In this document: positions 23,500 to 32,017 of the stretch, in pieces
Position numbering within the stretch: the stretch's first letter is position 1
Layout: each line of letters starts with the position of its first letter
NCBI RefSeq assembly: GCF_007856155.1
Contig: NZ_CP042266.1
Coordinates: 5,022,001-5,086,000, forward strand
DNA from: Streptomyces qinzhouensis
GTDB lineage: Bacteria > Actinomycetota > Actinomycetes > Streptomycetales > Streptomycetaceae
Direction: 5' to 3'
DNA length: 64,000 nt
Made by a program: the position numbers and the translations under genes
Notes under the pieces: model-generated
What the model saw: only the letters and a program-made list of their open reading frames with translations
Database searches by the model: none
Told to the model about the DNA's origin: nothing

Positions 23500-23663
23500 C
23501 AGTAGTTCTCCTTGCAGAGTCAGCACATCGGCCGCAGAGCTTGCGGCCTTCACGTTGACAACGCGGTACCCCGTAGGTGGTAACGGATCTTTGGAGAACT
23601 GATTGTCTGTGCGAGTGGCGCCGGGGCCGTGACTCCCGGCGGGGTTGGGGCGTTGCGCCGGGC

Positions 23664-23909
23664 ATGACGAACCGAGGTATCCACCGACACCGCAAGCCGT
23701 CCCGGGCGCTCGCCGTCGCCGGACTCGCCCTGGCCGCCGTGGCGGCGGCGGGCGCGGCCACCGCCGCGCAGGCCGCCCCCGCGGAGGCGACCGCCACCAC
23801 CGGCGGCGAAATCGACCGCAACCTGCTGAAGCCCCCGCCCGGCGGCATGCTCGCCCCGGTCGCCGACGCCGCGACCACCCTCTTCAAGGGCGGCCTCCCG
23901 GGCACGTGA
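23664..23909 (+). CDS. Small putative secreted protein
   Basis: 81-residue frame with a basic N-terminus (MTNRGIHRHRKPSR), a hydrophobic Ala/Val core (about 15-37) and a probable cleavage after AQAAPA. The short mature part contains GGEIDRNLLKPPPGGMLAPVADAATTLFKGGLPGT. Its overall style resembles the small secreted protein at 1524-1829 but without clear alignment. The ribosome binding site is weak (GGCGTTGCGCCGGGC). It is divergent from the chaplin gene. The signal-peptide pattern is the main reason to accept it. Confidence 0.5.
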   Translation: MTNRGIHRHRKPSRALAVAGLALAAVAAAGAATAAQAAPAEATATTGGEIDRNLLKPPPGGMLAPVADAATTLFKGGLPGT

Positions 23910-24011
23910 CCCTTCCAGGGGGGTGAGGGGTTCGCCTGGCCCGGCCCGGAGGCTTTGGGGCCCCTCCCCGGGGTCCTTTGGGCGGGCCGGCCCTCGGGCC
24001 GAGGGCTTGGG

Positions 24012-24263
24012 GGCGCTGGGGGTCCCCCCACGCCGCCAGGCGTAGGGGGCGGAACTGCGCGAGCGACCCAAGCCGACCGGAAGTCGGCAACGCACCCCCG
24101 CCGGGCCGGGCGCGCCCCGCTTTCCTGGGGCCTCGGGGGGCTGCCGTGCCGCTGGGCACCGGGACTGCCGGGGCCCATGCCCCCGGGCATAGGGGCGCGA
24201 GGAACTGCGCGAGCGACCCAAGCCGACCGGAAGTCGGCAACGCACCCCCGCCGGGCCGGGCGC
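24012..24263. repeat. Two copies of an intergenic repeat element
   Basis: A 63-base segment starting GGAACTGCGCGAGCGACCC is present identically at 24051-24113 and 24201-24263, exactly 150 bases apart. Each is preceded by a C-rich/G-rich hairpin (CCCCCACGCC with GGCGTAGGGGG; CCCATGCCC with GGGCATAGGGG). The surrounding 23910-24347 holds no supportable gene. The same architecture occurs once inside the flippase gene near 8211-8300. Confidence 0.85.
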
Positions 24264-24347
24264 CCCCCGGAACCCCCAGGCCCCCGGAGGGATCCGCGCC
24301 GGGGCCCCGACGGCGGTAGGGCCCCGGCACGGCGCTGTGACCCGGCG

Positions 24348-25964
24348 TCAGCCGACCGGCGTACGCCGGACCGACCGGCCCGCCAGGACGTCCGTACGGA
24401 CCCCGCCGTCGATGACGAAGCGGCCGTCGATCAGCACATACGGGATCCCCGTCGGCAGCGTCCGCGGCGCCTCGAACGTCGAGCCCGCCGCGACCGTCGC
24501 CGGATCGAAGAGGACCAGGTCCGCGCGGTAGCCCTCGCGGACCAGGCCCCGGTCCGGCAGCCGCAGCCGGGCCGCCGGGCGGGAGGTGAGGTGCGCGACC
24601 GTCTCCTCCAGCGACAGGACGCCGAGCTCGCGCGCGTACCGCCCCAGGTATTGGGGGAAGGTGCCGTACGCCCGCGGATGCGGCTTCGCGCCCTGGAGGA
24701 TGCCGTCGCTGCCGCCGGTGTGGACCCGGTGGCGCATGATCGTGCGGACGTTCTCCTCATGGCCGACGTGCTGGAGGATCGTGGAGCCGAGCCGGTCCGC
24801 GATCATCAGCCCGCGGGCGGTGACCCAGGGCGCCTCGCCGCGTTCCTTCGCCGACTCCTCGATGGTCTTGCCGACGTATCCGCCGAGCGCCGGGTCGGAG
24901 ACGCCGGAGATCTCGATGGTCTCCCACTCCATCGGCACCCCGTGGCAGCCGTCGGAGCCCTCGACCTCCAGATGGTGCCGGATCCGCTCCGCGGTCTCGT
25001 CGTCGTGCAGCCGGTCCAGCAGCGCGTCCGGGCCGCCCTCGCTCGCCCAGCTCGGCAGGGTGGCGACCAGCGTGGTGGAGCCGGGGGTGTAGGGGTACGT
25101 GTCGAGGCTGATGTCGGCGCCCGCGTCCAGCGCCTCGTCGAGGAGGGTCAGGAGCTCGCCCGCCTTGCCCTTGTTGACGCCGAAGTTCATCGTGGCGTGG
25201 GCGAGGTGCAGGGCGCAGCCCGCGTCCCGGGTGAGCCGGACCATCTCCTCGTACGCCTGGAGCGCCCCGGCGCCGTAGGAGCGGTGGTGCGGGCAGTAGT
25301 AGCCGCCGTAGGAGGCGACCACCCGGCACAGTTCGGTCAGCTCGGTATCGGGCGCGTACATCCCGGGGGTGTAGGTGAGGCCGGAGGACATACCGACGGC
25401 GCCCTGTTCCAGGCCCTCGGCGACGAGCTGCTTCATCCGGGTCAGCTCGGCGTCGCCGGCCGGGCGGTCCTCCCAGCCGACCGCGTACATCCGGACCGTG
25501 CCCTGGGGCACGAGATAGGCGGCGTTGACCGCGATGCCCCGGTCGAGCCGGTCGAGGTACTCGCCGACCGTACGCCAGTCGAAGTCGACGGAGTCGTCGC
25601 CGGGGCCGCCGCCGTTCCAGCCGTTGATGGAGCGGCGGACGCCGTCGAGGGTGCGGTCGTCGACGGGGGCGTACGAGAGCCCGTCCTGGCCGAGGACTTC
25701 GAGGGTGACGCCCTGGGCGGCCTTGGCCTCGTGGGCGGGGTCGCGCAGCAGTGCCAGATCGCTGTGGGCGTGCATGTCGATGAAGCCGGGGGCGAGTGCG
25801 AGACCGGCGGCGTCGAGGACGCGGGCGCCCGGTGCGGCGGTCGGGGCCGGGTCGCCCTCGCGGCGGATCGCGGCGATCCGCCCTTCGCGTATGAGGACGT
25901 CGGCGCGGTAGGAGGCGCCGCCGCTGCCGTCGACGACCCGGGTGTCGCGAATGAGGAGGTCCAT
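24348..25964 (-). CDS. N-acyl-D-amino-acid deacylase-like amidohydrolase
   Basis: 538-residue metal-dependent amidohydrolase of the D-aminoacylase group, which frees D-amino acids from N-acyl-D-amino acids. The TIM-barrel starts with APGFIDMHAHSDL (metal His65 and His67). Later ligands are in CALHLAHATMNFG and the Asp in VHTGGSDGILQG, and a beta-sandwich closes both ends (MDLLIRDTRVVDGSGG; GYRADLVLFDPATVAAGSTFEAP). The Cys metal ligand of classical D-aminoacylases (VxGNCG) is replaced here by VLGQDGLSY, so the metal site may differ. It lies 16 bases downstream of the deaminase gene, so they are one operon. Its exact substrate is uncertain. Confidence 0.85.
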   Translation of the reverse strand: MDLLIRDTRVVDGSGGASYRADVLIREGRIAAIRREGDPAPTAAPGARVLDAAGLALAPGFIDMHAHSDLALLRDPAHEAKAAQGVTLEVLGQDGLSYAPVDDRTLDGVRRSINGWNGGGPGDDSVDFDWRTVGEYLDRLDRGIAVNAAYLVPQGTVRMYAVGWEDRPAGDAELTRMKQLVAEGLEQGAVGMSSGLTYTPGMYAPDTELTELCRVVASYGGYYCPHHRSYGAGALQAYEEMVRLTRDAGCALHLAHATMNFGVNKGKAGELLTLLDEALDAGADISLDTYPYTPGSTTLVATLPSWASEGGPDALLDRLHDDETAERIRHHLEVEGSDGCHGVPMEWETIEISGVSDPALGGYVGKTIEESAKERGEAPWVTARGLMIADRLGSTILQHVGHEENVRTIMRHRVHTGGSDGILQGAKPHPRAYGTFPQYLGRYARELGVLSLEETVAHLTSRPAARLRLPDRGLVREGYRADLVLFDPATVAAGSTFEAPRTLPTGIPYVLIDGRFVIDGGVRTDVLAGRSVRRTPVG

Positions 25965-25980
25965 CGCTGTGCCGCCTGTC

Positions 25981-27258
25981 TCAGAAGAAGGTGCGGATGA
26001 AGTCGGTGACGGTGCCGTCGGCTTCGACCACCGGGATCAACTGCCACTTGTCGAACGACGTACAGGGGTGGGAGAGGCCCATGCCGACCCAGTCGCCGAC
26101 CTCCAGATCGGCCTCCGGGGTGGTGCGTACCCAGCCGTGCTGGTCGGAGAGGCCGCTGATCTCGATGCCGTCGGCCGGGCGGATCTCGCCGGTCCTGGCG
26201 TCCCGGACGACCTGCGCCTCGGGAAGGTCGAGATCGTACGCGGCGTCCCGCTTGCCCGCGTTGAGGAAGGCCTGCCCGGGTCCCGGCCGGGAGACGACCT
26301 GCGCCCAGAGCCGGAACGCGGGCTGGAGCGCGCCCTCGTCGGGGACCCGGTTGAAGGGGGTCAGATGGCGGTAGTGGCCGTCGTCGTGGGAGACGTAGGC
26401 GCCGGAGCGCAGCAGCTTCAGTACCGGGCGGGAGAGCGCGGGGATCTCGGCGAACACATCGGCGACGGCGTCGAACCAGGCCGAGCCGCCCGCGCTGATC
26501 ACCACATCGGGGCTGTCGGCGAACCGGCCGTCCCGGTCGAAGGCCCCGGCGAGTGCCACCAGGCGGCGCAGCCAGGCGCGGACCCGGTCGCCGTCGGCGT
26601 CGGGCACCTCGCCCTCGTATCCGGCGACGCCCACCAGTTTGAGCGTGGTGGTGGCGGCGATCGCGTCGGCGACGGCGGCGCACTCGGCCTCCGTACGGGC
26701 TCCGGTGCGGGCGCCGTCCCCGGCGCCGAGTTCCACGACGACCTCGACCGGGCGGCGGGCCCCGGCATCGGTGAGGGCCCGGTCCATCAGCTCGACCCCG
26801 CGCACCGAGTCGGCGTAGCAGACGAAGCGGAAGTCGGGGTCGCGGTCCAGTTCCCCGGCCAGCCAGCGCAGCGCGGCCGGGTCGACGACCTCATTGGCCA
26901 GGAAGATCCGCTGGATGCCGTGGGCGCGGCAGACCCGGGCCTGGTGGGGGACGGCGACGGTGATGCCCCAGGCGCCGCGCTCCAGCTGGCGGGCGAACAG
27001 CTGGGGGGACATGGAGGTCTTGCCGTGCGGGGCGAAGACCAGGCCGTGGCGTTCGGAGTAGGTCTGGAGGAGGTCGAGATTGTGCTCGACGGACTCGGCG
27101 GAGAGCGCGAGTACCGGCGTGGTGAAGCCGCCGGTGAAGAGGGAGCGGCGCTCGGCCGCGAGTTCGGCCACGGTCAGCCCGTCGGCATCCGGCGGCAGCG
27201 CCTTGAAGCGGTGGTCGACGCGCTCATGGCGGAGCTGGCCCAGCGGTTCGGCGGGCAT
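25981..27258 (-). CDS. PLP-dependent D-amino-acid deaminase / D-threonine aldolase-like
   Basis: 425-residue fold-type III PLP enzyme (alanine-racemase N-terminal barrel plus D-serine-dehydratase-like C-terminal domain). The PLP lysine is in LVFAPHGKTSMSPQLFARQL. Other features are GGSAWFDAVADVFAEIP, LLRSGAYVSHDDGHY, and a C-terminal metal-site-like stretch with EISGLSDQHGWVR and MGLSHPCTSFDKW (His and Cys as in D-serine dehydratase). Probable reaction: D-amino acid to 2-oxo acid plus ammonia, through an enamine. It leads the minus-strand operon with the D-aminoacylase. It diverges from the kinase-IclR-RidA genes; RidA would hydrolyse the enamine/imine product, which supports the assignment. 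Confidence 0.85.
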   Translation of the reverse strand: MPAEPLGQLRHERVDHRFKALPPDADGLTVAELAAERRSLFTGGFTTPVLALSAESVEHNLDLLQTYSERHGLVFAPHGKTSMSPQLFARQLERGAWGITVAVPHQARVCRAHGIQRIFLANEVVDPAALRWLAGELDRDPDFRFVCYADSVRGVELMDRALTDAGARRPVEVVVELGAGDGARTGARTEAECAAVADAIAATTTLKLVGVAGYEGEVPDADGDRVRAWLRRLVALAGAFDRDGRFADSPDVVISAGGSAWFDAVADVFAEIPALSRPVLKLLRSGAYVSHDDGHYRHLTPFNRVPDEGALQPAFRLWAQVVSRPGPGQAFLNAGKRDAAYDLDLPEAQVVRDARTGEIRPADGIEISGLSDQHGWVRTTPEADLEVGDWVGMGLSHPCTSFDKWQLIPVVEADGTVTDFIRTFF

Positions 27259-27296
27259 GTGGGTCGCCTCCTCGGTCGGTGACTCATCTGTACATC

Positions 27297-27323
27297 CATT
27301 GCATTGTCTGCAACGGTCATTGC
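27297..27323. promoter_or_regulatory. Candidate IclR operator in divergent promoter
   Basis: A perfect palindrome TTGCA-ttgtc-TGCAA (27299-27313) lies 40 bases upstream of the deaminase start, with a second CATTGC half-like motif at 27318-27323. It sits between the divergent catabolic operons, one of which encodes an IclR regulator, so it is the natural operator candidate. Confidence 0.5.
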
Positions 27324-27407
27324 GTATATCGCTTGGTGCTGTCTAACATCCGGCCCAGCGCCGGGTCAATGGACCCGACGCCCCCAGACCCCGCGAGGAG
27401 CCCCAGG

Positions 27408-28484
27408 GTGAGCAGCGTGAACGGCCCCGACCTCCCGGCACCGCCCGGCGCGGCCGGCCGGGCGCCGGTGACCGAGGTGACCTGTCTCGGCGAGTCCATG
27501 GTCACGTTCCTGCCCACCGTGCCCGGGCGCCTCGCCGACGTCCCCGCCTTCACCCGGGCGATCGGCGGCGCCGAATCCAATGTCGCCTGCGCCCTGGCCG
27601 CCGCCGGACACCGCACCGCCTGGGTCAGCCGGGTCGGCGCCGACGGCTTCGGCGACCATCTCGTCGCCGCCGTCGCCGGCTACGGGGTCGACACCTCCGC
27701 CGTCGCCCGCGACCCCGGCCGCCCCACCGGGGTCTACTTCCGCACCGCCACCGACCGGGCCGCCTCCGGCCACGAGGTCGCCTACTACCGGGCCGGGTCC
27801 GCCGCCTCCGCGATGTCGCCCCGGACCGTCCCGTACTCCCTCGTCGCCCGTACCCGCGTCCTGCATCTCTCCGGGATCACCGCCGCCCTCTCCGCCGACT
27901 GCCTCGCGCTCCTCCGCGAACTGATGCTTCCCCGCGAAGAGCGCCCCCTGATCTCCTTCGACGTCAATCACCGCCCCGGGCTCTGGCGGGCCGCCGACGC
28001 CGGACCGGTGCTCCTCGGCCTCGCCCGCGGCGCCGACCTGGTCTTCGTCGGCGAGGACGAGGCCGAGACCACCTGGGGCATCAGCGGGCCCGACGCGATC
28101 CGCGCGGCCCTGCCCGAACCGCGGACCCTGATCGTCAAACAGGGCGCGGCGGGGGCGACCGCGTACGTCCGCGGCGACGACGGCACCGACGCCGTTGTCT
28201 TCGCCCGGGCGCCCGCCGTCGACGTCGTCGCGCCCGTCGGCGCCGGGGACGCCTTCGCCGCCGGCTATCTCTCCGCCACCCTGCGCGGACTGCCGCCCCG
28301 CGACCGGCTCCGCCACGGCCATCTCACCGCCGCGGCCGCCCTCACCGTCCCCGGCGACCTCGGCACACCCCCCGACCGGGACCGCGCCGACCGCCTGGCC
28401 GCACTCGACGACACGGCCTGGGAGAGACTTCGTCTCGGCCCCGGCTGGACCTCAGCCGAGGATGAGGAGGTACGTACGCCATGA
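27408..28484 (+). CDS. PfkB-family sugar kinase (KDG kinase-like)
   Basis: 358-residue ribokinase-fold kinase. Family motifs: VTCLGESMVTFLP at the N-terminus, FTRAIGGAESNVACALAAAG (PfkB signature 1), DVNHRPGLW, LIVKQGAAGATAYV, and VVAPVGAGDAFAAGYLSA with the catalytic Asp and anion hole (signature 2). It most resembles 2-dehydro-3-deoxygluconokinases, but substrates in this family are hard to assign. The GTG at 27408 follows GCGAGGAG at about 10 bases; an upstream frame to 27279 would cross the operator. The stop overlaps the IclR start by 4 bases. Its place in a D-amino-acid cluster hints at a hydroxylated substrate or a 2-keto-3-deoxy acid intermediate. Confidence 0.85.
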   Translation: MSSVNGPDLPAPPGAAGRAPVTEVTCLGESMVTFLPTVPGRLADVPAFTRAIGGAESNVACALAAAGHRTAWVSRVGADGFGDHLVAAVAGYGVDTSAVARDPGRPTGVYFRTATDRAASGHEVAYYRAGSAASAMSPRTVPYSLVARTRVLHLSGITAALSADCLALLRELMLPREERPLISFDVNHRPGLWRAADAGPVLLGLARGADLVFVGEDEAETTWGISGPDAIRAALPEPRTLIVKQGAAGATAYVRGDDGTDAVVFARAPAVDVVAPVGAGDAFAAGYLSATLRGLPPRDRLRHGHLTAAAALTVPGDLGTPPDRDRADRLAALDDTAWERLRLGPGWTSAEDEEVRTP

Positions 28485-29233
28485 GCCAGACCGTCGACCG
28501 CGCGCTGAGCATCCTGCCGCTGCTCGCCCAGGGACCCGCCGACCTCGGACAGGTCGCCCAGCGCCTCGACGTCCACAAGTCCACCGCGCTGCGTCTGCTG
28601 CGGACCCTCCACGACCACGGTCTGGTCTTCCGCCAGCAGGACCAGCGCTACCGGCTCGGCGCCCGGCTCTTCGCCCTGGCCCAGGAGGCCATCGAGAACC
28701 TCGACGTCCGCGAGATCGCCCACTCCCATCTCGTCACCCTCAACGAGCAGATCGGGCACACCGTCCATCTCGCCGTGTACGAGGAGAACGAGGTCCTCTA
28801 CATCGACAAGGTCGAGAGCCGCTATCCCGTCCGGATGTACTCCCGGATCGGCAAACCGGTCGCGATCACCGTCGCGGCGGTGGCGAAACTGCTCCTCGCC
28901 GACCTCTCCGAGTCCGAGCGGCGCATGATCGCCGAACGGCTCGACTACCCCATGTACACGCCCCGTTCGACACCGAACGCCGCCGCCTTCCTCAAGGAGC
29001 TGGCGACCGTACGCGAACAGGGCTGGGCCACCGACCTCGGTGGCCACGAGGAGTCCATCAACTGCATCGGCGCGCCCATCCGGGGCGCGGGCGGCAAGGT
29101 CGTCGCCGCGATGTCGGTCTCGGCGCCGAACGTCGTCGTCACGGCCGAGGAACTGCTCACCCTTCTCCCGCTGGTCCGCCGGACCGCCGACGCGATCAGC
29201 CGGGAGTACTCCGGGGCCGTGACCCCGCACTGA
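28481..29233 (+). CDS. IclR-family transcriptional regulator
   Basis: 250-residue IclR regulator. The N-terminal winged helix (about 1-65) includes VDRALSILPLLAQGPADLGQVAQRLDVHKSTALRLLRTLHDHGLV. The C-terminal effector domain has HTVHLAVYEENEVLYIDKVES, GKPVAITVAAVAKLLLADL and GHEESINCIGAPIRGAGGKVVAAMSVSAP. It is coupled to the kinase by an ATGA overlap. The likely target is the palindrome at 27299-27313 between the kinase and deaminase operons. IclR proteins commonly repress catabolic operons until a pathway intermediate binds; a D-amino or 2-oxo acid is a reasonable guess. Confidence 0.92.
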   Translation: MSQTVDRALSILPLLAQGPADLGQVAQRLDVHKSTALRLLRTLHDHGLVFRQQDQRYRLGARLFALAQEAIENLDVREIAHSHLVTLNEQIGHTVHLAVYEENEVLYIDKVESRYPVRMYSRIGKPVAITVAAVAKLLLADLSESERRMIAERLDYPMYTPRSTPNAAAFLKELATVREQGWATDLGGHEESINCIGAPIRGAGGKVVAAMSVSAPNVVVTAEELLTLLPLVRRTADAISREYSGAVTPH

Positions 29234-29272
29234 CCCCTGACCCTTGTCCCCCAAATTCTCCGAGGAAAACGC

Positions 29273-29683
29273 ATGAGCGAGAAGATCGCGATCACCCCCG
29301 CCACCCACACCGCCCCGCCCGCGAAGTTCTCGCACGGTGTGAAGAAGGGCAACATCCTCCAGGTCGCCGGCCAGGTCGGCTTCCTGCCCGCCGTCGAGGG
29401 CCAGGCCCCGACGCCCGCCGGGCCCACCCTGCGCGAGCAGACCCTCCAGACCTTCGCCAACGTCAAGGCGATCCTGGAGGAGGGCGGCGCGAGCTGGGAC
29501 GACGTGATGATGATGCGCGTCTACCTGACGGACGTGGACCACTTCGCCGAGATGAACGAGATCTACAACGCGTACTTCGAGGAGCAGGGCCTGAAGGCGC
29601 CGGCCTCGGCCCGTACCACCGTGTACGTCGGCCTGCCGGCCGGTCTGCTCATCGAGATCGACGCGCTGGCCGTGCTGGGCTGA
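29273..29683 (+). CDS. RidA-family enamine/imine deaminase
   Basis: 136-residue YjgF/YER057c/UK114 protein. RidA proteins hydrolyse reactive enamine/imine intermediates made by PLP dehydratases to 2-oxo acids and ammonia. The fold motifs are FSHGVKKGNILQVAGQVGF, LREQTLQTFANVKAILEEGGASWDDVMMMRVYLTD, and ARTTVYVGLPAGLLIEIDALA; where canonical RidA has the substrate-binding Arg (RxxVxVxxLP) this reads ARTTVYVGLP, keeping the Arg. GAGGAAA precedes the ATG. It directly follows the IclR gene in a cluster with a PLP deaminase that should produce such intermediates, so a dedicated partner role is likely. Confidence 0.92.
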   Translation: MSEKIAITPATHTAPPAKFSHGVKKGNILQVAGQVGFLPAVEGQAPTPAGPTLREQTLQTFANVKAILEEGGASWDDVMMMRVYLTDVDHFAEMNEIYNAYFEEQGLKAPASARTTVYVGLPAGLLIEIDALAVLG

Positions 29684-30285
29684 CGCACCGCCACCGGGCG
29701 TACCGGTCCGGCCCCCTGCACCGGCCGGTGCGCCCACGGCGCGTACGCGGGTACGCGGGTGTCCGGCACCGCCCGATGCCACCACCGCACCACCGCACCA
29801 GCACCACCACCGCTGTACGTCCGCCCGCAGGCATCCGGTACCGGCCGGGCCACCGATCCGGCCCGTACCGGATGAACCGCCTGCGGACGGCCGCGGGGCA
29901 CGGGCCGGGGATGAACCGCCCCCCGGCCGCCGCCCCGCGAACCGCCCACCGGCGGGCCGCCCCCTGCACGGTCCGCCGGTGGCACCCCTTCCTCTGTCGC
30001 ACCCTCCGCGCGGCGATCCCCGCCCCGCCTCGGTAGCCACCGCTCCCGGTCCCCGTGAACGGCACCACCCGGCACCCCCAGGTCACGCCGGTCACACCAG
30101 CAACATCAGCGACACCAGTAGTCCGGTTTCCCGGTAGTCACCCTCCCCGGAACCCATCAGCACACCCATCTGGACCCCCCCTGACGTACCACCGCACCAC
30201 CGGCCACGGTCCGGCCTCCCCCTGCGGAACGCCGAACCGCGGTCCGCCGTACCCGAGAACCCCTCCACCGACGTAAGGGTTTGTC
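29684..30285. other. 600-bp gap with simple CAC/CACC repeats
   Basis: No credible gene. The plus strand carries repeated CCACC, CACCG and ACCGCACCA words (29770-29820, 30110-30220) and several GTAC-rich short palindromes near 29700-29760. Open frames on both strands have unnatural composition. The stretch may hold the permease promoter. Confidence 0.45.
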
Positions 30286-31773
30286 GTGTTGCCAACCACT
30301 GCCATCGCCGCCTCGGCGCCCGCCACCGAGGCACCACCCCACACCGGAGGACTCCTCCTCCTCATCGACGGCACCGCCGGTCTCCTGACCATCGCCACGC
30401 TCGGCATCGTGCTGCTGCTGGTGCTGATCATCAAGATCCGGCTCCAGCCGTTCGTCGCGCTGCTCGCCGTCTCCATAGCCGTCGGCCTCGCCGCCGGGCT
30501 CTCCGTCACCGAACTCTTCGGCACCATCCAGCGCTCCGCCGCCACCTCGGTCATCGAGACCGGAATGGGCGGCATCCTCGGCCATGTAGCGATCATCATC
30601 GGCCTCGGCACCATGCTCGGCGCCATCCTGGAGGTCTCCGGCGGCGCCGAAGTCCTCAGCAAACGGCTGCTGAACCTCTTCGGTGAGAAGCGCGCCCCGC
30701 TCGCCATGGGCGTGACCGGTGTGATCTTCGGTATCCCGGTCTTCTTCGACGTCGGCATCTTCGTTCTGGCACCGATCGTCTACGCCGCCGCCAAGCGCTC
30801 CGGCAAATCGATTCTCCTCTACGCGATGCCGCTGCTGGCCGGTCTCTCCATGACCCACGCCTTCCTGCCGCCGCACCCGGGCCCCGTCGCCGCCGCGGGG
30901 TTGCTGGACGTCTCGCTGGGCTGGGTCATCCTGATGGGCATCGTCGTCGGTCTCCCGGCCGTCGTCGCCGCCTGGGTCTTCTCGGACTGGATCGGCCGGC
31001 GTATCCACGTCGACGTCCCGCAGGACATGCTGGAGGCCTCCGAGGAGGCCAAGGCCGCTGTCGCCGCCGAGCGCGCCGCCGAAGGCAAGACCGAGCCGGA
31101 GGCCGAGGTCTCCCTCGCGACCGTGCTGCTCATCATCGGTACGCCGCTGGTGCTGATCCTCGCCGCGACGTTCTCCTCCATCGCCCTGGACGAGTCAACC
31201 CCGCGGTCGGTCATCGAGTTCTTCGGCAACCCGTTCGTGGCCCTGACCATCGCCCTGGTGATGGCGTACTACCTGCTGGGCATCCGGCGCGGCTGGTCCC
31301 GCAAGTCGCTGGAGCAGGTGTCGACCTCGTCCCTGAAGCCGGTCGGCAACATCCTGCTCGTCGTCGGCGCGGGCGGTGTCTTCGGCGCCGTCCTCAAGGC
31401 GAGCGGTGTCGCGCAGGCCCTCTCCGACACCTTCGAGGACGTCGGCCTGCCGATCATCGTGCTGGCCTATCTGATCTCGGTGGTGCTGCGGGTCGCCCAG
31501 GGCTCGGCGACGGTCGCGATCGTGACCACCGCGGGCATCGTGCTCCCGCTGGTCGAGAACGCGGACCACTCGCAGGCGTTCCTGGCGCTCGTCATCATGG
31601 CGATCTCCGCGGGCTCGATCTTCGCGTCGCACGTCAACGACGGCGGCTTCTGGATCGTCGCCAAGTACTTCGGCATCTCGGAGCGCGACACCCTCAAGTC
31701 GTGGACCGTCCTGGAGTGCGTCCTGTCGGTCGTCGGCTTCGCGGTCGCCGCGCTGCTGAGCCTCTTCGTTTAG
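30286..31773 (+). CDS. GntP-family gluconate:H+ symporter-like permease
   Basis: 495-residue membrane protein of the GntP family with about 12-14 hydrophobic helices. Family-typical parts are LRPFVALL-like IRLQPFVALLAVSIAVGLAAG, IETGMGGILGHVAIIIGLGTMLGAILEVSGGAEVL, FGIPVFFDVGIFVLAPI, SMTHAFLPPHPGPVAAAGLL, and HVNDGGFWIVAKYFGISERDTLKSW. The relatives import gluconate and related sugar acids, and some homologues carry D-serine or other hydroxy acids. With D-amino-acid enzymes upstream, its cargo may be a D-amino or hydroxy acid rather than gluconate. Start GTG 30286 after AAGGG. A 123-bp piece of its 3' half is duplicated at 34268-34390. Confidence 0.9.
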   Translation: MLPTTAIAASAPATEAPPHTGGLLLLIDGTAGLLTIATLGIVLLLVLIIKIRLQPFVALLAVSIAVGLAAGLSVTELFGTIQRSAATSVIETGMGGILGHVAIIIGLGTMLGAILEVSGGAEVLSKRLLNLFGEKRAPLAMGVTGVIFGIPVFFDVGIFVLAPIVYAAAKRSGKSILLYAMPLLAGLSMTHAFLPPHPGPVAAAGLLDVSLGWVILMGIVVGLPAVVAAWVFSDWIGRRIHVDVPQDMLEASEEAKAAVAAERAAEGKTEPEAEVSLATVLLIIGTPLVLILAATFSSIALDESTPRSVIEFFGNPFVALTIALVMAYYLLGIRRGWSRKSLEQVSTSSLKPVGNILLVVGAGGVFGAVLKASGVAQALSDTFEDVGLPIIVLAYLISVVLRVAQGSATVAIVTTAGIVLPLVENADHSQAFLALVIMAISAGSIFASHVNDGGFWIVAKYFGISERDTLKSWTVLECVLSVVGFAVAALLSLFV

Positions 31774-31777
31774 CCGT

Positions 31778-31818
31778 CCGCCGCCCCGGACCCCGGTCGG
31801 CGGGGTCCGGGGCGGCGG
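31778..31818 (+). terminator. Hairpin after the permease gene
   Basis: Perfect 18-bp stem (31778-31795 with 31801-31818), 5-base loop, starting 4 bases after the permease stop. Part of its right arm is copied at 34388-34400. Confidence 0.8.
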
Positions 31819-32017
31819 CATGCCGTGGCCGGGGCCCGGCTTCCGCGCGGGCGACCGGAGGTACGGCGGCGCGGGCCGCGGTGACGGCGGTAGCAGGAGA
31901 ACGCGACGGCTGTGGCCGGCGGGCCCCGGAGGAGAGGAACCGTGGCCCCGTGAAGCCCCCGTGCTTCTCCGTGGACGGCCGCCCCCGGGCGGTCGCGCGT
32001 ACCGATGGCAGAACGGA

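Noticed and set aside
23955..26000. 681-codon plus-strand frame opposite the D-aminoacylase
   Set aside because: No protein-like motifs; begins in the intergenic repeat and runs antisense to a clear amidohydrolase.
29563..30095. Minus-strand frames in the gap before the permease
   Set aside because: Gly/Arg-rich readings of CACC repeats with no start signal or protein-like pattern.
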